A stretch of DNA of 64,000 nt, from the NCBI RefSeq assembly GCF_000168975.1, contig NZ_AAUW01000001.1:248001-312000 (forward strand), read 5' to 3'. The notes under the pieces were generated by a model. It was not told the DNA's origin, searched no databases, and saw only the letters and a program-made list of their open reading frames with translations. The position numbers and the translations under genes are program-made. The stretch's first letter is position 1, and each line of letters opens with the position of its first letter. The DNA comes from Roseibium aggregatum IAM 12614 (lineage in GTDB: Bacteria; Pseudomonadota; Alphaproteobacteria; Rhizobiales; Stappiaceae). Shown one piece after another: positions 8,722 through 18,353 of this stretch.

Positions 8722-9642
8722 ATGAAGTTATTGAAAATCGCTGTTGCGGCAGCGACAGGCCTCGCTTTGCTCGGTGGAACCGCTCTCGCTGATGACAAGC
8801 CGGTGGTTGGCCTGATCATGAAATCGTTGGCCAACGAGTTCTTTCAGAACATGATGGTGGGTGCAGAAGAGCATCAGAAGCGCCGTGGCGACTATGAGCT
8901 CAAGGCCGTTGGCATGCAGAACGAGACCGACTTTGAATCCCAGATCAATGCGGTCGAGAACTTCATCACGCAGGGCGTCGACGCCATCGTGGTTGCGCCT
9001 GCCGACAGCCGCGCCATGGTCCGTCCGCTGAAAAAGGCGATGGAAGCCGGTATCGTCGTGGTGAACTTCGACGTGGCGCTTGATGAAGAAGCCAAGAAAC
9101 AGCAGGGCGTTGAGCTGGCCTTCGTCGGACCGGACAACCGGGGCGGCGCCAAGCTTGCCGGCGACGCTCTCGGCAAGAAGCTGGGCGAGGGCGGCAACGT
9201 CGTCATCATCGAAGGCAACCCGGGTGCGGACAACGCCACGCAGCGCCGTCTGGGCTTTGAAGATTCCGTTGCCGAATACAAGCTCGACCTGCTCGACAGC
9301 CGGACCGCGCATTGGGAAACCGAAGAAGCCAACCAGGTCTTCGCCACCATGCTGACGGCTCATCCCGACATTCAGGGCGTGATGGCAGCCAATGATTCCA
9401 TGGCCATCGGCGTTGTGAAGGCCCTGGAAAGCGCTGGCCGCACCGACATCGAAGTGGTCGGTTTCGACAATATTCCCGCTGTCGGTCCGATGATCGAAGA
9501 CGGCCGGATGCTGGCAACCGTCGATCAGTTCGGCACCGACATGGCGGCCAATGCCATCGACATGGCGCTCGACGTCGTTTCGACCGGTGAACAGCTTCAG
9601 GGCTGGGTCAAGACCCCGATCGAATTGGTGACTGCGAAGTAA
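8722..9642 (+). CDS. rbsB: ribose-type ABC transporter substrate-binding protein
   Basis: A 306-residue periplasmic sugar-binding protein of the RbsB class. The ATG at 8722 has a strong SD (GGGAGGAAAA) and opens a signal peptide ending in TALADDK. Mature-protein features of the family are VGLIMKSLANEFFQNM at the first strand, GVDAIVVAPADS, the DNRGGAKLAGD segment and VVGFDNIPA near the end. It should capture ribose or a related pentose or polyol. Position and gene order (B-A-C-D-K-R) identify it as the first gene of a complete rbs operon. The exact sugar is inferred from rbsD and rbsK. Confidence 0.9.
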   Translation: MKLLKIAVAAATGLALLGGTALADDKPVVGLIMKSLANEFFQNMMVGAEEHQKRRGDYELKAVGMQNETDFESQINAVENFITQGVDAIVVAPADSRAMVRPLKKAMEAGIVVVNFDVALDEEAKKQQGVELAFVGPDNRGGAKLAGDALGKKLGEGGNVVIIEGNPGADNATQRRLGFEDSVAEYKLDLLDSRTAHWETEEANQVFATMLTAHPDIQGVMAANDSMAIGVVKALESAGRTDIEVVGFDNIPAVGPMIEDGRMLATVDQFGTDMAANAIDMALDVVSTGEQLQGWVKTPIELVTAK

Positions 9643-9656
9643 GCAGTCTCAAGAAC

Positions 9657-9687
9657 GCTCCCGCCCGGTCAGCTTTAGGGCGGGAGC
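9657..9687 (+). terminator. hairpin between rbsB and rbsA
   Basis: A 10-base perfect stem, GCTCCCGCCC with GGGCGGGAGC, 11-base loop, 15 bases after the rbsB stop and followed by TGTTTAT. With rbsA starting 34 bases later it most likely limits read-through or protects the rbsB message. Confidence 0.75.
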
Positions 9688-9720
9688 TGTTTATCCATCA
9701 AAAAAACGACTGGACGCACC

Positions 9721-11289
9721 ATGGCAGCAGCATCGCTTGCCGCAGCGCCCGCCGCTGCACCGGACCGGGCTTTCCTGACGGTCGAGGGTCTGAAGAAGCA
9801 TTTCGGTGGCGTCAAGGCGCTGGACGGGGTCAGCTTTTCGCTTGATGAAGGCGAGGTCCATGCGCTCGTTGGGGAAAACGGCGCGGGAAAATCGACCCTC
9901 ATCAAGATCCTTTCCGGCGTGTTTCCCTACGATGCCGGGCAGATTGTCCTGGCGGGTGAGGCGTATCGGCCTTTGAGCCCGCATGACGCCAAGGATCACG
10001 GCGTCCAGGTGGTTCATCAGGAATTCAACCTGCTGGAACATCTCACCATCGCCGAAAACATCTCCATCGAGCAATTGCCGAAGAACAGCTTCGGTCTTCT
10101 GGACCGCAAGGAAATGAACCGGCGTGCCCGCAAGGCCCTGGATGCAATCGGCCTGACGGATGTGGACGTCACCGCGCCGGTGCGCTCTCTCGGGATTGCC
10201 CATCGCCAGCTTGTCGAAATTGCCCGGGCGCTTCAGTCTAAAAGCCGGATCCTGATCCTGGACGAACCGACAGCAACCCTGACGGAACGCGAGACCAAGC
10301 GTCTGTTCGACATCGTCGCCGGCATCAAGGCAGACGGCGTCACCGTTGTCTTCGTCTCCCACCATCTCGATGAAGTCTTCGCCATTTGCGACCGGGTCAC
10401 GGTGTTTCGAAACGGCAAGACCATTGCGACCGATCTCATCAGCGAGACCACCCCGGAAGGGGTAGTGCAGCGGATGGTGGGGCGCAAACTGGCAGCCGAG
10501 CAGGAAGAACACCCCGATCGCCATGCCCTGGGCGAAAGTGCGCTGCGGCTGGAGAACCTTGTGACCGCCGCAAATCCCGGATCCACCGGAGTTTCGCTTG
10601 ACCTGCGCTACGGCGAGATCGTCGGGATCTCCGGACTCGTCGGCGCTGGCCGCACGGAGATCCTGCGCGGCATCTTCGGCATCGATCCGCCGCAATCCGG
10701 CAAGATCTTTCGCGATGGTGCGGAAGTGCGTTTCAAGGGCCCGCGCGATGCCATCGCTGCCGGGATCGGATTTGTCACCGAAGACCGCAAGGACGAAGGC
10801 CTCATTCTGGGAATGCCCATTGCTGCGAATATCTCGCTGGCGAACATGGGGTCCGTTTCCCGTTCTGGGCTATTGAAGCTGGCGGAGGAAACGCGCCAGG
10901 CCGTTGCAAGCGCTGCCCGGCTCACCCTCAAATACGGCCGCACCTCGGACCCCGCCTCAAGCCTGTCCGGCGGCAACCAGCAAAAGGTTGTTCTGGCCAA
11001 ATGGCTGGCGCGCAATCCGAAGGTTCTGCTGCTCGACGAGCCGACACGCGGTGTCGACGTTGGCGCCAAGGCGGAAATCTACGCCATCCTGAAGGACCTT
11101 GCCCGCGAAGGTGTGGCTCTGCTTGTGGTCTCTTCGGAAATGCCGGAGCTGATGACGCTGGCCGACCGCATTCTGGTGCTTGCCGAACATGAGATCCAGG
11201 GCGAAGTGAAACGCCCGGATTTCTCTGAAGAAAACATCCTGAAACTGGCCTACGGGCAAACGCCGGGCGCCGGGGAAAACGACAAATGA
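9721..11289 (+). CDS. rbsA: ribose-type ABC transporter ATP-binding protein
   Basis: A 522-residue double ATPase of the RbsA/MglA/XylG class. Domain 1 has Walker A GENGAGKST near residue 54 and Walker B LILDEPTATL; its signature is the degenerate LGIAHRQ usual in this class. Domain 2 lacks a canonical Walker A (GLVGAGRTE), as expected, but has a canonical LSGGNQQKV signature and LLLDEPTRGVDVG. It energises the permease RbsC. About 18 extra alanine/proline-rich residues precede the first domain. The stop overlaps the rbsC start by four bases. Confidence 0.92.
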   Translation: MAAASLAAAPAAAPDRAFLTVEGLKKHFGGVKALDGVSFSLDEGEVHALVGENGAGKSTLIKILSGVFPYDAGQIVLAGEAYRPLSPHDAKDHGVQVVHQEFNLLEHLTIAENISIEQLPKNSFGLLDRKEMNRRARKALDAIGLTDVDVTAPVRSLGIAHRQLVEIARALQSKSRILILDEPTATLTERETKRLFDIVAGIKADGVTVVFVSHHLDEVFAICDRVTVFRNGKTIATDLISETTPEGVVQRMVGRKLAAEQEEHPDRHALGESALRLENLVTAANPGSTGVSLDLRYGEIVGISGLVGAGRTEILRGIFGIDPPQSGKIFRDGAEVRFKGPRDAIAAGIGFVTEDRKDEGLILGMPIAANISLANMGSVSRSGLLKLAEETRQAVASAARLTLKYGRTSDPASSLSGGNQQKVVLAKWLARNPKVLLLDEPTRGVDVGAKAEIYAILKDLAREGVALLVVSSEMPELMTLADRILVLAEHEIQGEVKRPDFSEENILKLAYGQTPGAGENDK

Positions 11290-12284
11290 CAACCGAAACC
11301 TTGAGTGAAACGGCTGCCGCAGCGCCGAAGTTCTCCATCCGGACGGTGCTGCACAATGCCGGGATCGGTCTGGCCCTCTTGGCGCTGATCGTCTTTTTCT
11401 CGCTCTTCACCGAGCACTTTCTGACGCCGAACAACATCACCAACATCCTGACCCAGATCACCATCAATCTGGTACTGGCCGTCGGCATGACGTTCGTGAT
11501 CCTGATCGGCGGCATCGATCTGTCCGTCGGGTCTGTGATGGCCTTTGCTGCTGTTGTTGCCGGCAAGGCGATTACATTGCCCGGCTTCGGCCCGGCGGAA
11601 GCCATCGCGCTTGCTGTTGTCGCGGCCACGCTGACCGGCGTCTTCTGCGGCTTTCTGAACGGTGCCATCAGCGCCTACTGGTCGCTGCCGTCCTTCATCA
11701 TCACGCTCGGCATGTTGAACATTGCCCGCGGCGCGGCACTGCAGGTGTCCGAAGCTCAGACGATCTATTCTTTCCCGTTCGCCTTCGAGGAATTCGGATC
11801 CGCCATGATCTACGGCGTGCCGGTGGTGTTCCTGGTGGCGCTGGTTCTGGTGTTCATCGCCTGGTTCGTGCTGAATTTCACGGTCTTCGGCCGCTTGATC
11901 TACGGCATCGGCAACAACGAGGAAGCCGTCCGGCTCGCCGGTCATTCGGTGGCCCGCTACAAGATTGCGGCCTTCACCATCTGCGGTCTGACGGCCGGTA
12001 TTGCCGCCGTCGTCTATATGGCGCGTCTCAATATCTCCAGCCCGATTGCCGGTATCGGCTTTGAACTCAACGCCATTGCCGCCGTCATCATCGGGGGCAC
12101 CAGCCTCAGCGGCGGGCGGGGATCTGTCATCGGCACGCTGCTGGGCGCCTTCATCATCGGTGTTCTCGCAAACGGTCTCATCCTGATCGGCCTCAGCGAC
12201 TTCATGCGCCAGATGATCACCGGCGTCGTCATCATCGTTGCCGTCATCCTCGACTACTACCGTGCAAAGTACGCCGCCAAATGA
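11286..12284 (+). CDS. rbsC: ribose-type ABC transporter permease
   Basis: A 332-residue inner-membrane permease of the RbsC/XylH/AraH class with about eight to ten hydrophobic segments. Family signatures include GMTFVILIGGIDLSVGSV near residue 70, the GRLIYGIGNNEEAVRLAG cytoplasmic loop that contacts the ATPase, and VIIGGTSLSGGRGS near 268. It forms a homodimer with two RbsA-type ATPase domains. Coupled to both neighbours by four-base overlaps. Confidence 0.93.
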   Translation: MTTETLSETAAAAPKFSIRTVLHNAGIGLALLALIVFFSLFTEHFLTPNNITNILTQITINLVLAVGMTFVILIGGIDLSVGSVMAFAAVVAGKAITLPGFGPAEAIALAVVAATLTGVFCGFLNGAISAYWSLPSFIITLGMLNIARGAALQVSEAQTIYSFPFAFEEFGSAMIYGVPVVFLVALVLVFIAWFVLNFTVFGRLIYGIGNNEEAVRLAGHSVARYKIAAFTICGLTAGIAAVVYMARLNISSPIAGIGFELNAIAAVIIGGTSLSGGRGSVIGTLLGAFIIGVLANGLILIGLSDFMRQMITGVVIIVAVILDYYRAKYAAK

Positions 12285-12691
12285 AACGCACAGCCCTGTT
12301 GAACCGCCACCTGAGTGCGCTTGTTGCCTCTCTCGGGCATATGGACGAAATCGTGGTTGCCGATGCAGGCCTGCCCGTGCCTGCCGGGGTGAGTGTCATT
12401 GATCTGGCGGTCACGCCTGGCGTGCCCACCTTCCGGGAATTGCTTGCCGCGCTGCAATCCGAACTCGTGATCGAAGGGGCCGTCTGGGCTGAGGAAGCAT
12501 CTGACGAACTTTCTTCCCTGATGCAGCGCGAAGTGGATTTCTGGGCGTCGGAAACAGGCAAGGAGATCACCGTTTCAAGGCTGTCGCACGAGGCTTTCAA
12601 GCACCGGACGCAAAAGGCCAGGGCCGTGATCCGCACCGGCGAGGTTACCCCCTACGCCAACATCATTCTTATCAGCGGAGTTGCGTTTTGA
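12281..12691 (+). CDS. rbsD: D-ribose pyranase
   Basis: A 136-residue RbsD/FucU-fold enzyme that interconverts beta-pyranose and beta-furanose forms of ribose, supplying the furanose needed by ribokinase. The catalytic histidine (GH at 19-20) and Asp28 in VADAGLPVP are present, as is the C-terminal TGEVTPYANIIL stretch. It lies between permease and kinase with four-base overlaps on both sides. RbsD is normally tied to ribose (or a close pentose), so it is the best evidence for the substrate of this operon. Confidence 0.9.
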   Translation: MKRTALLNRHLSALVASLGHMDEIVVADAGLPVPAGVSVIDLAVTPGVPTFRELLAALQSELVIEGAVWAEEASDELSSLMQREVDFWASETGKEITVSRLSHEAFKHRTQKARAVIRTGEVTPYANIILISGVAF

Positions 12692-13614
12692 CGTCCGTTA
12701 CCGTTGTCGGCAGCATCAATATCGACCTCACCAGCTATCTCGACCGCTGGCCGAAGATCGGTGAGACCATCTCCGTTCGCGAAACCGTCACCTCGCTGGG
12801 CGGGAAAGGGGCAAATCAGGCCGTCGCCGCCGCCCGGTTGGGCGCAGATGTCAATTTCATCGGGTCCGTCGGCAAAGATGGTTTTGGTGCGGAAGCCGCA
12901 GCAGCTCTGCGGCCTGAAGGGGTTGCGACCCTGCTGGAGGAAATGCCGGAAACGGCAACCGGTCTCGCGTTCATCGATGTCGGCCCGGACGGGCAGAACG
13001 TTATCCGACTTTCCGCCGGGGCCAACGGCCGGTTGTCGCCGGATGCGGTTTCAAAATATGCAGATATCCTCCGCCAAAGCCGTGTGCTGCTGCTTCAGAA
13101 CGAAATCAGCCTGGAAACATCGCTGGCAGCCGCGCGGCTAGCCCGCGAGGCTGGCGCGCTGGTGATCATGGACCCAGCACCCGCACCAGAGCCGGCCTGG
13201 CCCACTGACGTGCTGACTGCCTTCGACATTCTGACGCCAAACGCGGGCGAGGCTGGTGGCCTTTTGGGAACTGAACCTCGATCGCTGGCAGAGGCGCGCG
13301 AGGCAGCCGGTGCCTTGCAGAATCTCGGTTTGCGCGGTGCCATCGTCACCATGGGGGCGGACGGTGTGGCCTGGTCCGTCGACGGCAGCTCGGGCGCCTT
13401 GCCGGCCCCGAAGGTGCACAGCATCGATACGGTTGCCGCCGGCGATTGTTTCAATGGCGCATTTGCCGCCTGGATGGCTATAAACAAGCCGATAGAAGAG
13501 GCAATTGCATTCGCCATGCAGGCGGCAGCCCTGGCGACCACCCGCAAGGGAGCGGCTGCTTCACTGCCGCGTCTGGACGAGTTGGAGGCATTCCCCGTCC
13601 AGCGGATCGCCTGA
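12688..13614 (+). CDS. rbsK: ribokinase
   Basis: A 308-residue PfkB-family kinase that phosphorylates ribose at O5 to ribose 5-phosphate. PfkB signature 1 is GGKGANQAVAAARLGADV (38-55). Signature 2 is DTVAAGDCFNG (247-257), with Asp253 as catalytic base; the family usually has GAGD and here the first glycine is alanine, a conservative change. It is the last enzyme gene of the rbs operon, and the regulator starts 80 bases later. Confidence 0.92.
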   Translation: MTSVTVVGSINIDLTSYLDRWPKIGETISVRETVTSLGGKGANQAVAAARLGADVNFIGSVGKDGFGAEAAAALRPEGVATLLEEMPETATGLAFIDVGPDGQNVIRLSAGANGRLSPDAVSKYADILRQSRVLLLQNEISLETSLAAARLAREAGALVIMDPAPAPEPAWPTDVLTAFDILTPNAGEAGGLLGTEPRSLAEAREAAGALQNLGLRGAIVTMGADGVAWSVDGSSGALPAPKVHSIDTVAAGDCFNGAFAAWMAINKPIEEAIAFAMQAAALATTRKGAAASLPRLDELEAFPVQRIA

Positions 13615-13694
13615 ATGAATTCAATTGCTTGATCCTGTCATCGAGGAGTGGTTCAAGGAAGGCATCGCCTGGGGCGCGGGGAGACACGCAAGAC

Positions 13695-14684
13695 ATGCCA
13701 ACAATCAAAGACGTTGCACGCAAAGCCGGTGTGTCCGTTGGTACTGTCTCGCGCGTTCTGTCGAAAAATGAAACGGTCAAGCAGCCGCTGAAGGAACGCG
13801 TGCTCGCGGCGATGCGGGAGCTGGACTACAAACCCAACCTTGCCGCCCGGGCTCTGCGCACCAACAGCATCGACGTGATCGGCCTTGTGGTGCCGGATAT
13901 CACCAACCCGTTCTTTTCCCAACTTGCCAAGAACATCGAAATGGAAGCCGCAAAACGGGGCCACTCCGTGATGTTGGCCAACTCTCATGATGATGCGGAT
14001 GCCGAGCAGACGCAGATCACGGCTCTGCTCGACAGGGCCGTGTGCGGGGTTATCGTCGTGGCGACATCCGATGGCGGCCAGACACACAAGGCCGATGTCC
14101 CGATTGTCTCTCTCGACCGCCGGTTCGGACCCTATCCGCTTGTCGCGACCGATCATTTTGACGGTTCGGCGAAGATTGCCGATCATCTCGTCGGCCTCGG
14201 CCATCGCCGGATCGCCTATATCGCCGGCCCGCAATCCATGGAAGTCGCGCGCCAGAGGCAGGAGGGCTTCGTTGCCCGGATCAGGGCCCTGTCGACACCG
14301 GATGATCCGATCACGCTCACTGTTCACGAAGGCCATTTCGATTACGACAGCGGCGAGGACATCGGCCGGGAAATCCTGAAAGACACCTCAAGCGAGACCC
14401 GCCCCACCGCCATTGCCGCTGCCAGCGACCAGCAGGCCATCGGCGTCCTGCGCTGCGCCCGCGACCTGAAGATTGCCATTCCGGCGGATCTGTCCGTCAC
14501 CGGGTTCGATGACATCGCACTGGCAGCTCTCGTCGTCCCGCGTCTCACCACCTTGCGTCAGCCCATCGAGCAACTGGCAAAATGTGCGGTTGAACGGATC
14601 TTTGCGGGTGAAGCGGCAGCCGACGAAGCCATCGCCGGGGAGATCGTGGTGCGGGAATCGACAGGGAAGGTCTCAGCCTCCTGA
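13695..14684 (+). CDS. rbsR: LacI-family repressor of the ribose operon
   Basis: A 329-residue LacI/GalR regulator. The N-terminal helix-turn-helix and hinge read TIKDVARKAGVSVGTVSRVL and continue to KPNLAARALRT, followed by a type 1 periplasmic-binding-protein-like effector domain (DVIGLVVPDITNPFFSQLA; GFDDIALAALVVP near the end). An in-frame reading upstream is an extension into rbsK and is not used. It should bind ATGAAACGTTTCAT in front of rbsB and release it when a ribose-derived ligand is bound. As the distal gene it would be under its own control. Confidence 0.87.
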   Translation: MPTIKDVARKAGVSVGTVSRVLSKNETVKQPLKERVLAAMRELDYKPNLAARALRTNSIDVIGLVVPDITNPFFSQLAKNIEMEAAKRGHSVMLANSHDDADAEQTQITALLDRAVCGVIVVATSDGGQTHKADVPIVSLDRRFGPYPLVATDHFDGSAKIADHLVGLGHRRIAYIAGPQSMEVARQRQEGFVARIRALSTPDDPITLTVHEGHFDYDSGEDIGREILKDTSSETRPTAIAAASDQQAIGVLRCARDLKIAIPADLSVTGFDDIALAALVVPRLTTLRQPIEQLAKCAVERIFAGEAAADEAIAGEIVVRESTGKVSAS

Positions 14685-14752
14685 CAGGCGATCGATGCGA
14701 CCAGACCGCAGGGTTGCCAGACCCGATAGCCGGACTGAAGATCGTTGCATTT

Positions 14753-14790
14753 ATTTATTTCAAGCTTGAAATTTTAGGCTTGAAATAAAT
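14753..14790. promoter_or_regulatory. MarR-type operator upstream of the anthranilate-CoA operon
   Basis: ATTTATTTCAAGC (14753-14765) and GCTTGAAATAAAT (14778-14790) form a perfect 13-base inverted repeat with a 12-base spacer. Within it lies the perfect 16-base palindrome ATTTCAAGCTTGAAAT (14757-14772). Size, AT-richness and position 47 bases before the monooxygenase gene fit a MarR-family site. The MarR gene three positions into the operon is the obvious ligand-responsive repressor, probably sensing an aryl-CoA. Confidence 0.75.
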
Positions 14791-14836
14791 ACGTCCCTGT
14801 GGTTCGCTGAAGCATACCACAGCAGGGGAGTTTCGT

Positions 14837-17131
14837 ATGCGGATTGCTTGTCTGGGCGGAGGACCTGCCGGTCTCTATTTCGCCATCTCGATGAAACTGC
14901 GAGACCCGTCCCACGAGATCGACGTGATCGAGCGCAACCGCGCCGACGATACGTTCGGCTGGGGCGTGGTGTTGTCCGACGAGACCTTGCAGAATCTTGC
15001 CGTCAACGACCCCGTGAGTGCCAAGGCCATCGGTGAGAACTTCGCCTATTGGGACGACATCGCCCTGCATATGCGCGGAGAGCGTCTTGTCTCCACCGGG
15101 CATGGTTTCTGCGGCATCGGTCGCATGAAATTGCTGCTGCTCCTTCAGGAGCGCGCCCGCGAGCTCGGCATCAACCTGAAATTCGAAACCGAGGTCGACA
15201 GCGCCGAGGACTACCGCAAGGACTACGATCTTGTGGTTGCCAGCGACGGTCTGAATTCCAAGACCCGGACTCTCTATCAGGACACCTTCAAGCCGGATAT
15301 CGACCAGCGCCTGTGCCAGTTTGTCTGGCTCGGAACACATCAGAAATTTGCTGACGCCTTCACCTTCATCTTCGAGGAAACCGAGCACGGCTGGGTCTGG
15401 GCGCACGCCTACCAGTTCGACGACGAGACGGCGACCTTCATCGTCGAATGCACGCAGGAAACCTTCGATGCTTTCGGCTTCGGCCAGATGAGCCAGGAAG
15501 AAAGCATCCGGACCTGCGAGGAGATCTTCAAGGATCACCTTGGCGGCCATCCGCTGATGACCAATGCCAAACACATCCGGGGCTCCGCCTGGATCCGGTT
15601 CCCGCGCGTCCTTTGCGAGAAGTGGAGCCATGAGAATGTGGTGCTGCTTGGCGATGCCGCCGCAACCGCGCATTTCTCCATCGGTTCCGGCACCAAACTT
15701 GCTTTTGAATCGGCGATCGCTCTAGCGGAATATCTGCATACCGAGCCGGACATGGCCGCTGCCTTCAAGCGTTACGAGGAAGACCGGCGACTGGAAGTGC
15801 TTCGCCTCCAGTCGGCAGCACGCAACTCGCTGGAATGGTTCGAGCATGTCGAGCGGTATCTCCATCTCGATCCGGTCCAGTTCAACTACTCCATGTTGAC
15901 CCGGTCCCAGCGCATCAGCCACGAAAACCTGCGGCTGCGCGACCCGAAGTGGCTGGAGTCTGCCGAACGCTGGTTCATGAGTCAGGCGGGCGTGTCGCCG
16001 AACTCGCCTGTGCGTGCACCGATGTTCACGCCGTTCAAGCTGCGTGAAATGGAGCTGAAGAACCGCATCGTCGTCTCGCCGATGGCCCAGTACAAGGCCG
16101 TTGATGGCGCACCGACCGACTGGCACATGGTCCATTACGCCGAGCGTGCCAAGGGCGGTGCAGGTCTCGTCTTTGTCGAGATGACCTGCGTCAGCGCCGA
16201 AGGCCGGATCACACCGGGTTGCCCGGGGCTCTATGCGCCCGAACACGAGGCGGCCTGGAAACGGCTGACCGATTTCGTGCATGCCGAAACCGACGCCAAG
16301 ATCTGTTGCCAGATCGGCCATTCCGGCCGGAAGGGCTCAACGCGGATTGGCTGGGAAGGCATGGACAAGCCTCTTCATGACGGCAACTGGGACCTTGTTT
16401 CCGCATCCGCCATTCCCTGGTCGGAGGGCAACGCGGTGCCGCGCGAAATCACGCTGGCCGAGATGGACGAGATCAAGGCTCAGTTCGTCTCTGCTGCAGA
16501 AATGGCCGAGCGGGCCGGCTTCGACATGATCGAGCTGCATGCCGCCCACGGCTATCTGCTGTCGTCGTTCATTTCGCCGGTTTCCAACGCCCGGACGGAT
16601 GAATACGGCGGATCGCTGGACAACCGGATGCGCTGGCCGCTGGAAGTCTTCAATGCCATGCGGGCCGTCTGGCCCGAGCACAAGCCGATGTCGGTGCGCA
16701 TTTCCGCCTGCGACTGGGTGGGCGAGGAAGGCATCACGCCGGACGACGCGGTCGAGATCGCCCGCCGCTTCCGGGCTGCCGGTGTCGATCTGGTCGACGT
16801 TTCCGCCGGTCAGACAACGCCGAAGGCACGTCCGGTCTATGGCCGCATGTTCCAGACGCCGTTCTCCGACCGCATCCGCAACGAAGGCGGGCTGCCGACC
16901 ATGGCTGTCGGCAACATCTATGAGGCAGACCACGCCAACTCGATCCTGATGGCAGGCCGTGCGGATCTTGTGGCCGTCGGCCGTCCGCATCTGGCGGATC
17001 CCTACTGGACGCTGCATGAGGCTGCCAAGATCGGTGACCGCAACGCCACGGATTGGCCGCTGCCCTATCTTGCCGGCCGCGACCAGATGTGGCGTCTGGC
17101 CGACCGGGAAGCGGAGATGCTGAAGGTATGA
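14837..17131 (+). CDS. abmA: 2-aminobenzoyl-CoA monooxygenase/reductase (fused)
   Basis: A 764-residue fusion matching the enzyme (EC 1.14.13.40) that hydroxylates and dearomatises 2-aminobenzoyl-CoA. The N-terminal half is an FAD monooxygenase: GGGPAG at residues 7-12 and the FAD motif [12 protein letters not shown] at 272-283. The C-terminal half, from about residue 396, is an old-yellow-enzyme-type FMN reductase with [20 protein letters not shown] and the [14 protein letters not shown] segment near 568. Database names for close relatives also include salicylyl-CoA 5-hydroxylase/oxidoreductase. The neighbouring aminobenzoate-type CoA ligase and Rid protein favour anthranilate. First gene of the operon; its stop overlaps the next start. 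Confidence 0.88.
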   Translation: MRIACLGGGPAGLYFAISMKLRDPSHEIDVIERNRADDTFGWGVVLSDETLQNLAVNDPVSAKAIGENFAYWDDIALHMRGERLVSTGHGFCGIGRMKLLLLLQERARELGINLKFETEVDSAEDYRKDYDLVVASDGLNSKTRTLYQDTFKPDIDQRLCQFVWLGTHQKFADAFTFIFEETEHGWVWAHAYQFDDETATFIVECTQETFDAFGFGQMSQEESIRTCEEIFKDHLGGHPLMTNAKHIRGSAWIRFPRVLCEKWSHENVVLLGDAAATAHFSIGSGTKLAFESAIALAEYLHTEPDMAAAFKRYEEDRRLEVLRLQSAARNSLEWFEHVERYLHLDPVQFNYSMLTRSQRISHENLRLRDPKWLESAERWFMSQAGVSPNSPVRAPMFTPFKLREMELKNRIVVSPMAQYKAVDGAPTDWHMVHYAERAKGGAGLVFVEMTCVSAEGRITPGCPGLYAPEHEAAWKRLTDFVHAETDAKICCQIGHSGRKGSTRIGWEGMDKPLHDGNWDLVSASAIPWSEGNAVPREITLAEMDEIKAQFVSAAEMAERAGFDMIELHAAHGYLLSSFISPVSNARTDEYGGSLDNRMRWPLEVFNAMRAVWPEHKPMSVRISACDWVGEEGITPDDAVEIARRFRAAGVDLVDVSAGQTTPKARPVYGRMFQTPFSDRIRNEGGLPTMAVGNIYEADHANSILMAGRADLVAVGRPHLADPYWTLHEAAKIGDRNATDWPLPYLAGRDQMWRLADREAEMLKV

Positions 17132-17871
17132 GCGTCGAAGGCCGCCATATCCTCGTGACCGGTGGCGGAAGCGGCGTCGGTGCCGCTTGTGCCCACCTCT
17201 TCGCCGACAAAGGCGCGAAGATCACCATTTTCGGCAGGACGGAAGCAAGCCTGGCTGAGCAGAAGCTGCCCTATCAGGTCTGCGATGTCACCGACGCGCA
17301 GGCCGTTCAGGCAGCCGTCGACGCAGCCCGGCAGATGAACGGCCCGGTGGATGTGGTGATCGCCAACGCCGGGGCTGCCAGCAGCAAGCCTTTTGCCCGT
17401 ACCACGGCGGAAGATTTTCAGGCCATGCTGGCGGTCAATCTCTTCGGCGTGTCCAATGTCTGGCAGGCAGTCCTGCCAGACATGAAGGCAAACGGGTGGG
17501 GCCGGATGATCGCGATTGCCTCCACCGCCGGTCTGCGCGGTTATCCCTATGTGAGCGCCTATAGCGCCGCCAAACACGCGGTTGTCGGTCTGACACGCTC
17601 TCTGGCACGCGAGCTGGCCAGAACCGGCATCACGGTCAATGCCATTTGCCCGGGCTTCATCGAGACACCTCTGTTGCAGCGCTCCATCGACACGATCGTC
17701 GAAAAGACCGGCATGAGCCGGGAAGCTGCGGCGGACAGCCTGAAAGCGGATAATCCACAGGGACGGTTCATCCAGGTTTCGGAAGTTGCCGAAGCCGCTC
17801 TCTATCTGTGTTCTGATGGCGCTGTGTCCGTAAACGGTCACGCGCTGACACTTTCGGGAGGGGAACTGTGA
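17128..17871 (+). CDS. SDR oxidoreductase, probable 3-hydroxyacyl-CoA dehydrogenase of the abm pathway
   Basis: A 247-residue classical [13 protein letters not shown] is the cofactor loop, NAG is at 80-82, and Ser132, Tyr145 and Lys149 form the catalytic set. Start is the ATG overlapping the abmA stop (ATGA). In the aerobic 2-aminobenzoyl-CoA route the non-aromatic CoA product is broken down by beta-oxidation-like steps, and an SDR in this position would oxidise a 3-hydroxyacyl-CoA or reduce the ring ketone. The precise step is inferred from context. Arg37 after the second strand could favour NADP(H). Confidence 0.8.
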   Translation: MSVEGRHILVTGGGSGVGAACAHLFADKGAKITIFGRTEASLAEQKLPYQVCDVTDAQAVQAAVDAARQMNGPVDVVIANAGAASSKPFARTTAEDFQAMLAVNLFGVSNVWQAVLPDMKANGWGRMIAIASTAGLRGYPYVSAYSAAKHAVVGLTRSLARELARTGITVNAICPGFIETPLLQRSIDTIVEKTGMSREAAADSLKADNPQGRFIQVSEVAEAALYLCSDGAVSVNGHALTLSGGEL

Positions 17872-18353
17872 TGGCGGAAACTGCAGCAAAACAGGAAGCC
17901 TTGTCCAAGACGCGCCTGCGTCTGTGGCTAAAGCTTTTGAAATCCGTCAATGGCATTGAGGCCGAGATCCGCCGGAACCTGCGTGACCAGCATGGCACGA
18001 CGCTGCCGCGGTTCGACGTCATGTCCGCGTTGGCCCGCTTTCCCGATGGCCTGAAAATGTCGGAATTGTCGACGTTTCTGAAGGTGTCAAACGGCAATGT
18101 CACCGGCATCGTCGACAAGCTGACTGAAGATGGCCTGGTTCTGCGCGTTGCCGTTCCGGGTGACCGGCGAGCCCAGGTGGCCCGGCTGACGCCCAAGGGC
18201 AAAGCCGCCTTCGAGGAACTGGCCGCCAATCATGAAACCTGGATCGACGAACTGCTCGAAGGCTGGGCAGCGGAAGATATCGCTGCGCTTTCGAGCCGGC
18301 TCGATCTGGTCCTGAAACGTCAAAGCCAAGAGGAGAGTGGCAATGCGAAGTGA
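17871..18353 (+). CDS. MarR-family regulator of the anthranilate-CoA operon
   Basis: A 160-residue winged-helix MarR protein. The DNA-binding core is visible as [20 protein letters not shown], then [19 protein letters not shown] and the wing [16 protein letters not shown]. The ATG at 17871 overlaps the previous stop and has GGGAGGGG upstream. MarR proteins in aromatic-acid clusters (BadR, CouR and similar) are usually derepressed by aryl-CoA thioesters. The large inverted repeat at 14753-14790 is the likely target, giving negative autoregulation. Its stop lies inside the next gene's first codons. Confidence 0.88.
   Translation: MAETAAKQEALSKTRLRLWLKLLKSVNGIEAEIRRNLRDQHGTTLPRFDVMSALARFPDGLKMSELSTFLKVSNGNVTGIVDKLTEDGLVLRVAVPGDRRAQVARLTPKGKAAFEELAANHETWIDELLEGWAAEDIAALSSRLDLVLKRQSQEESGNAK

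Noticed and set aside
13446-13694. N-terminal extension of the LacI-type regulator into rbsK
   Set aside because: The helix-turn-helix begins immediately after the ATG at 13695, as in all LacI proteins; the extension is rbsK read in another frame.
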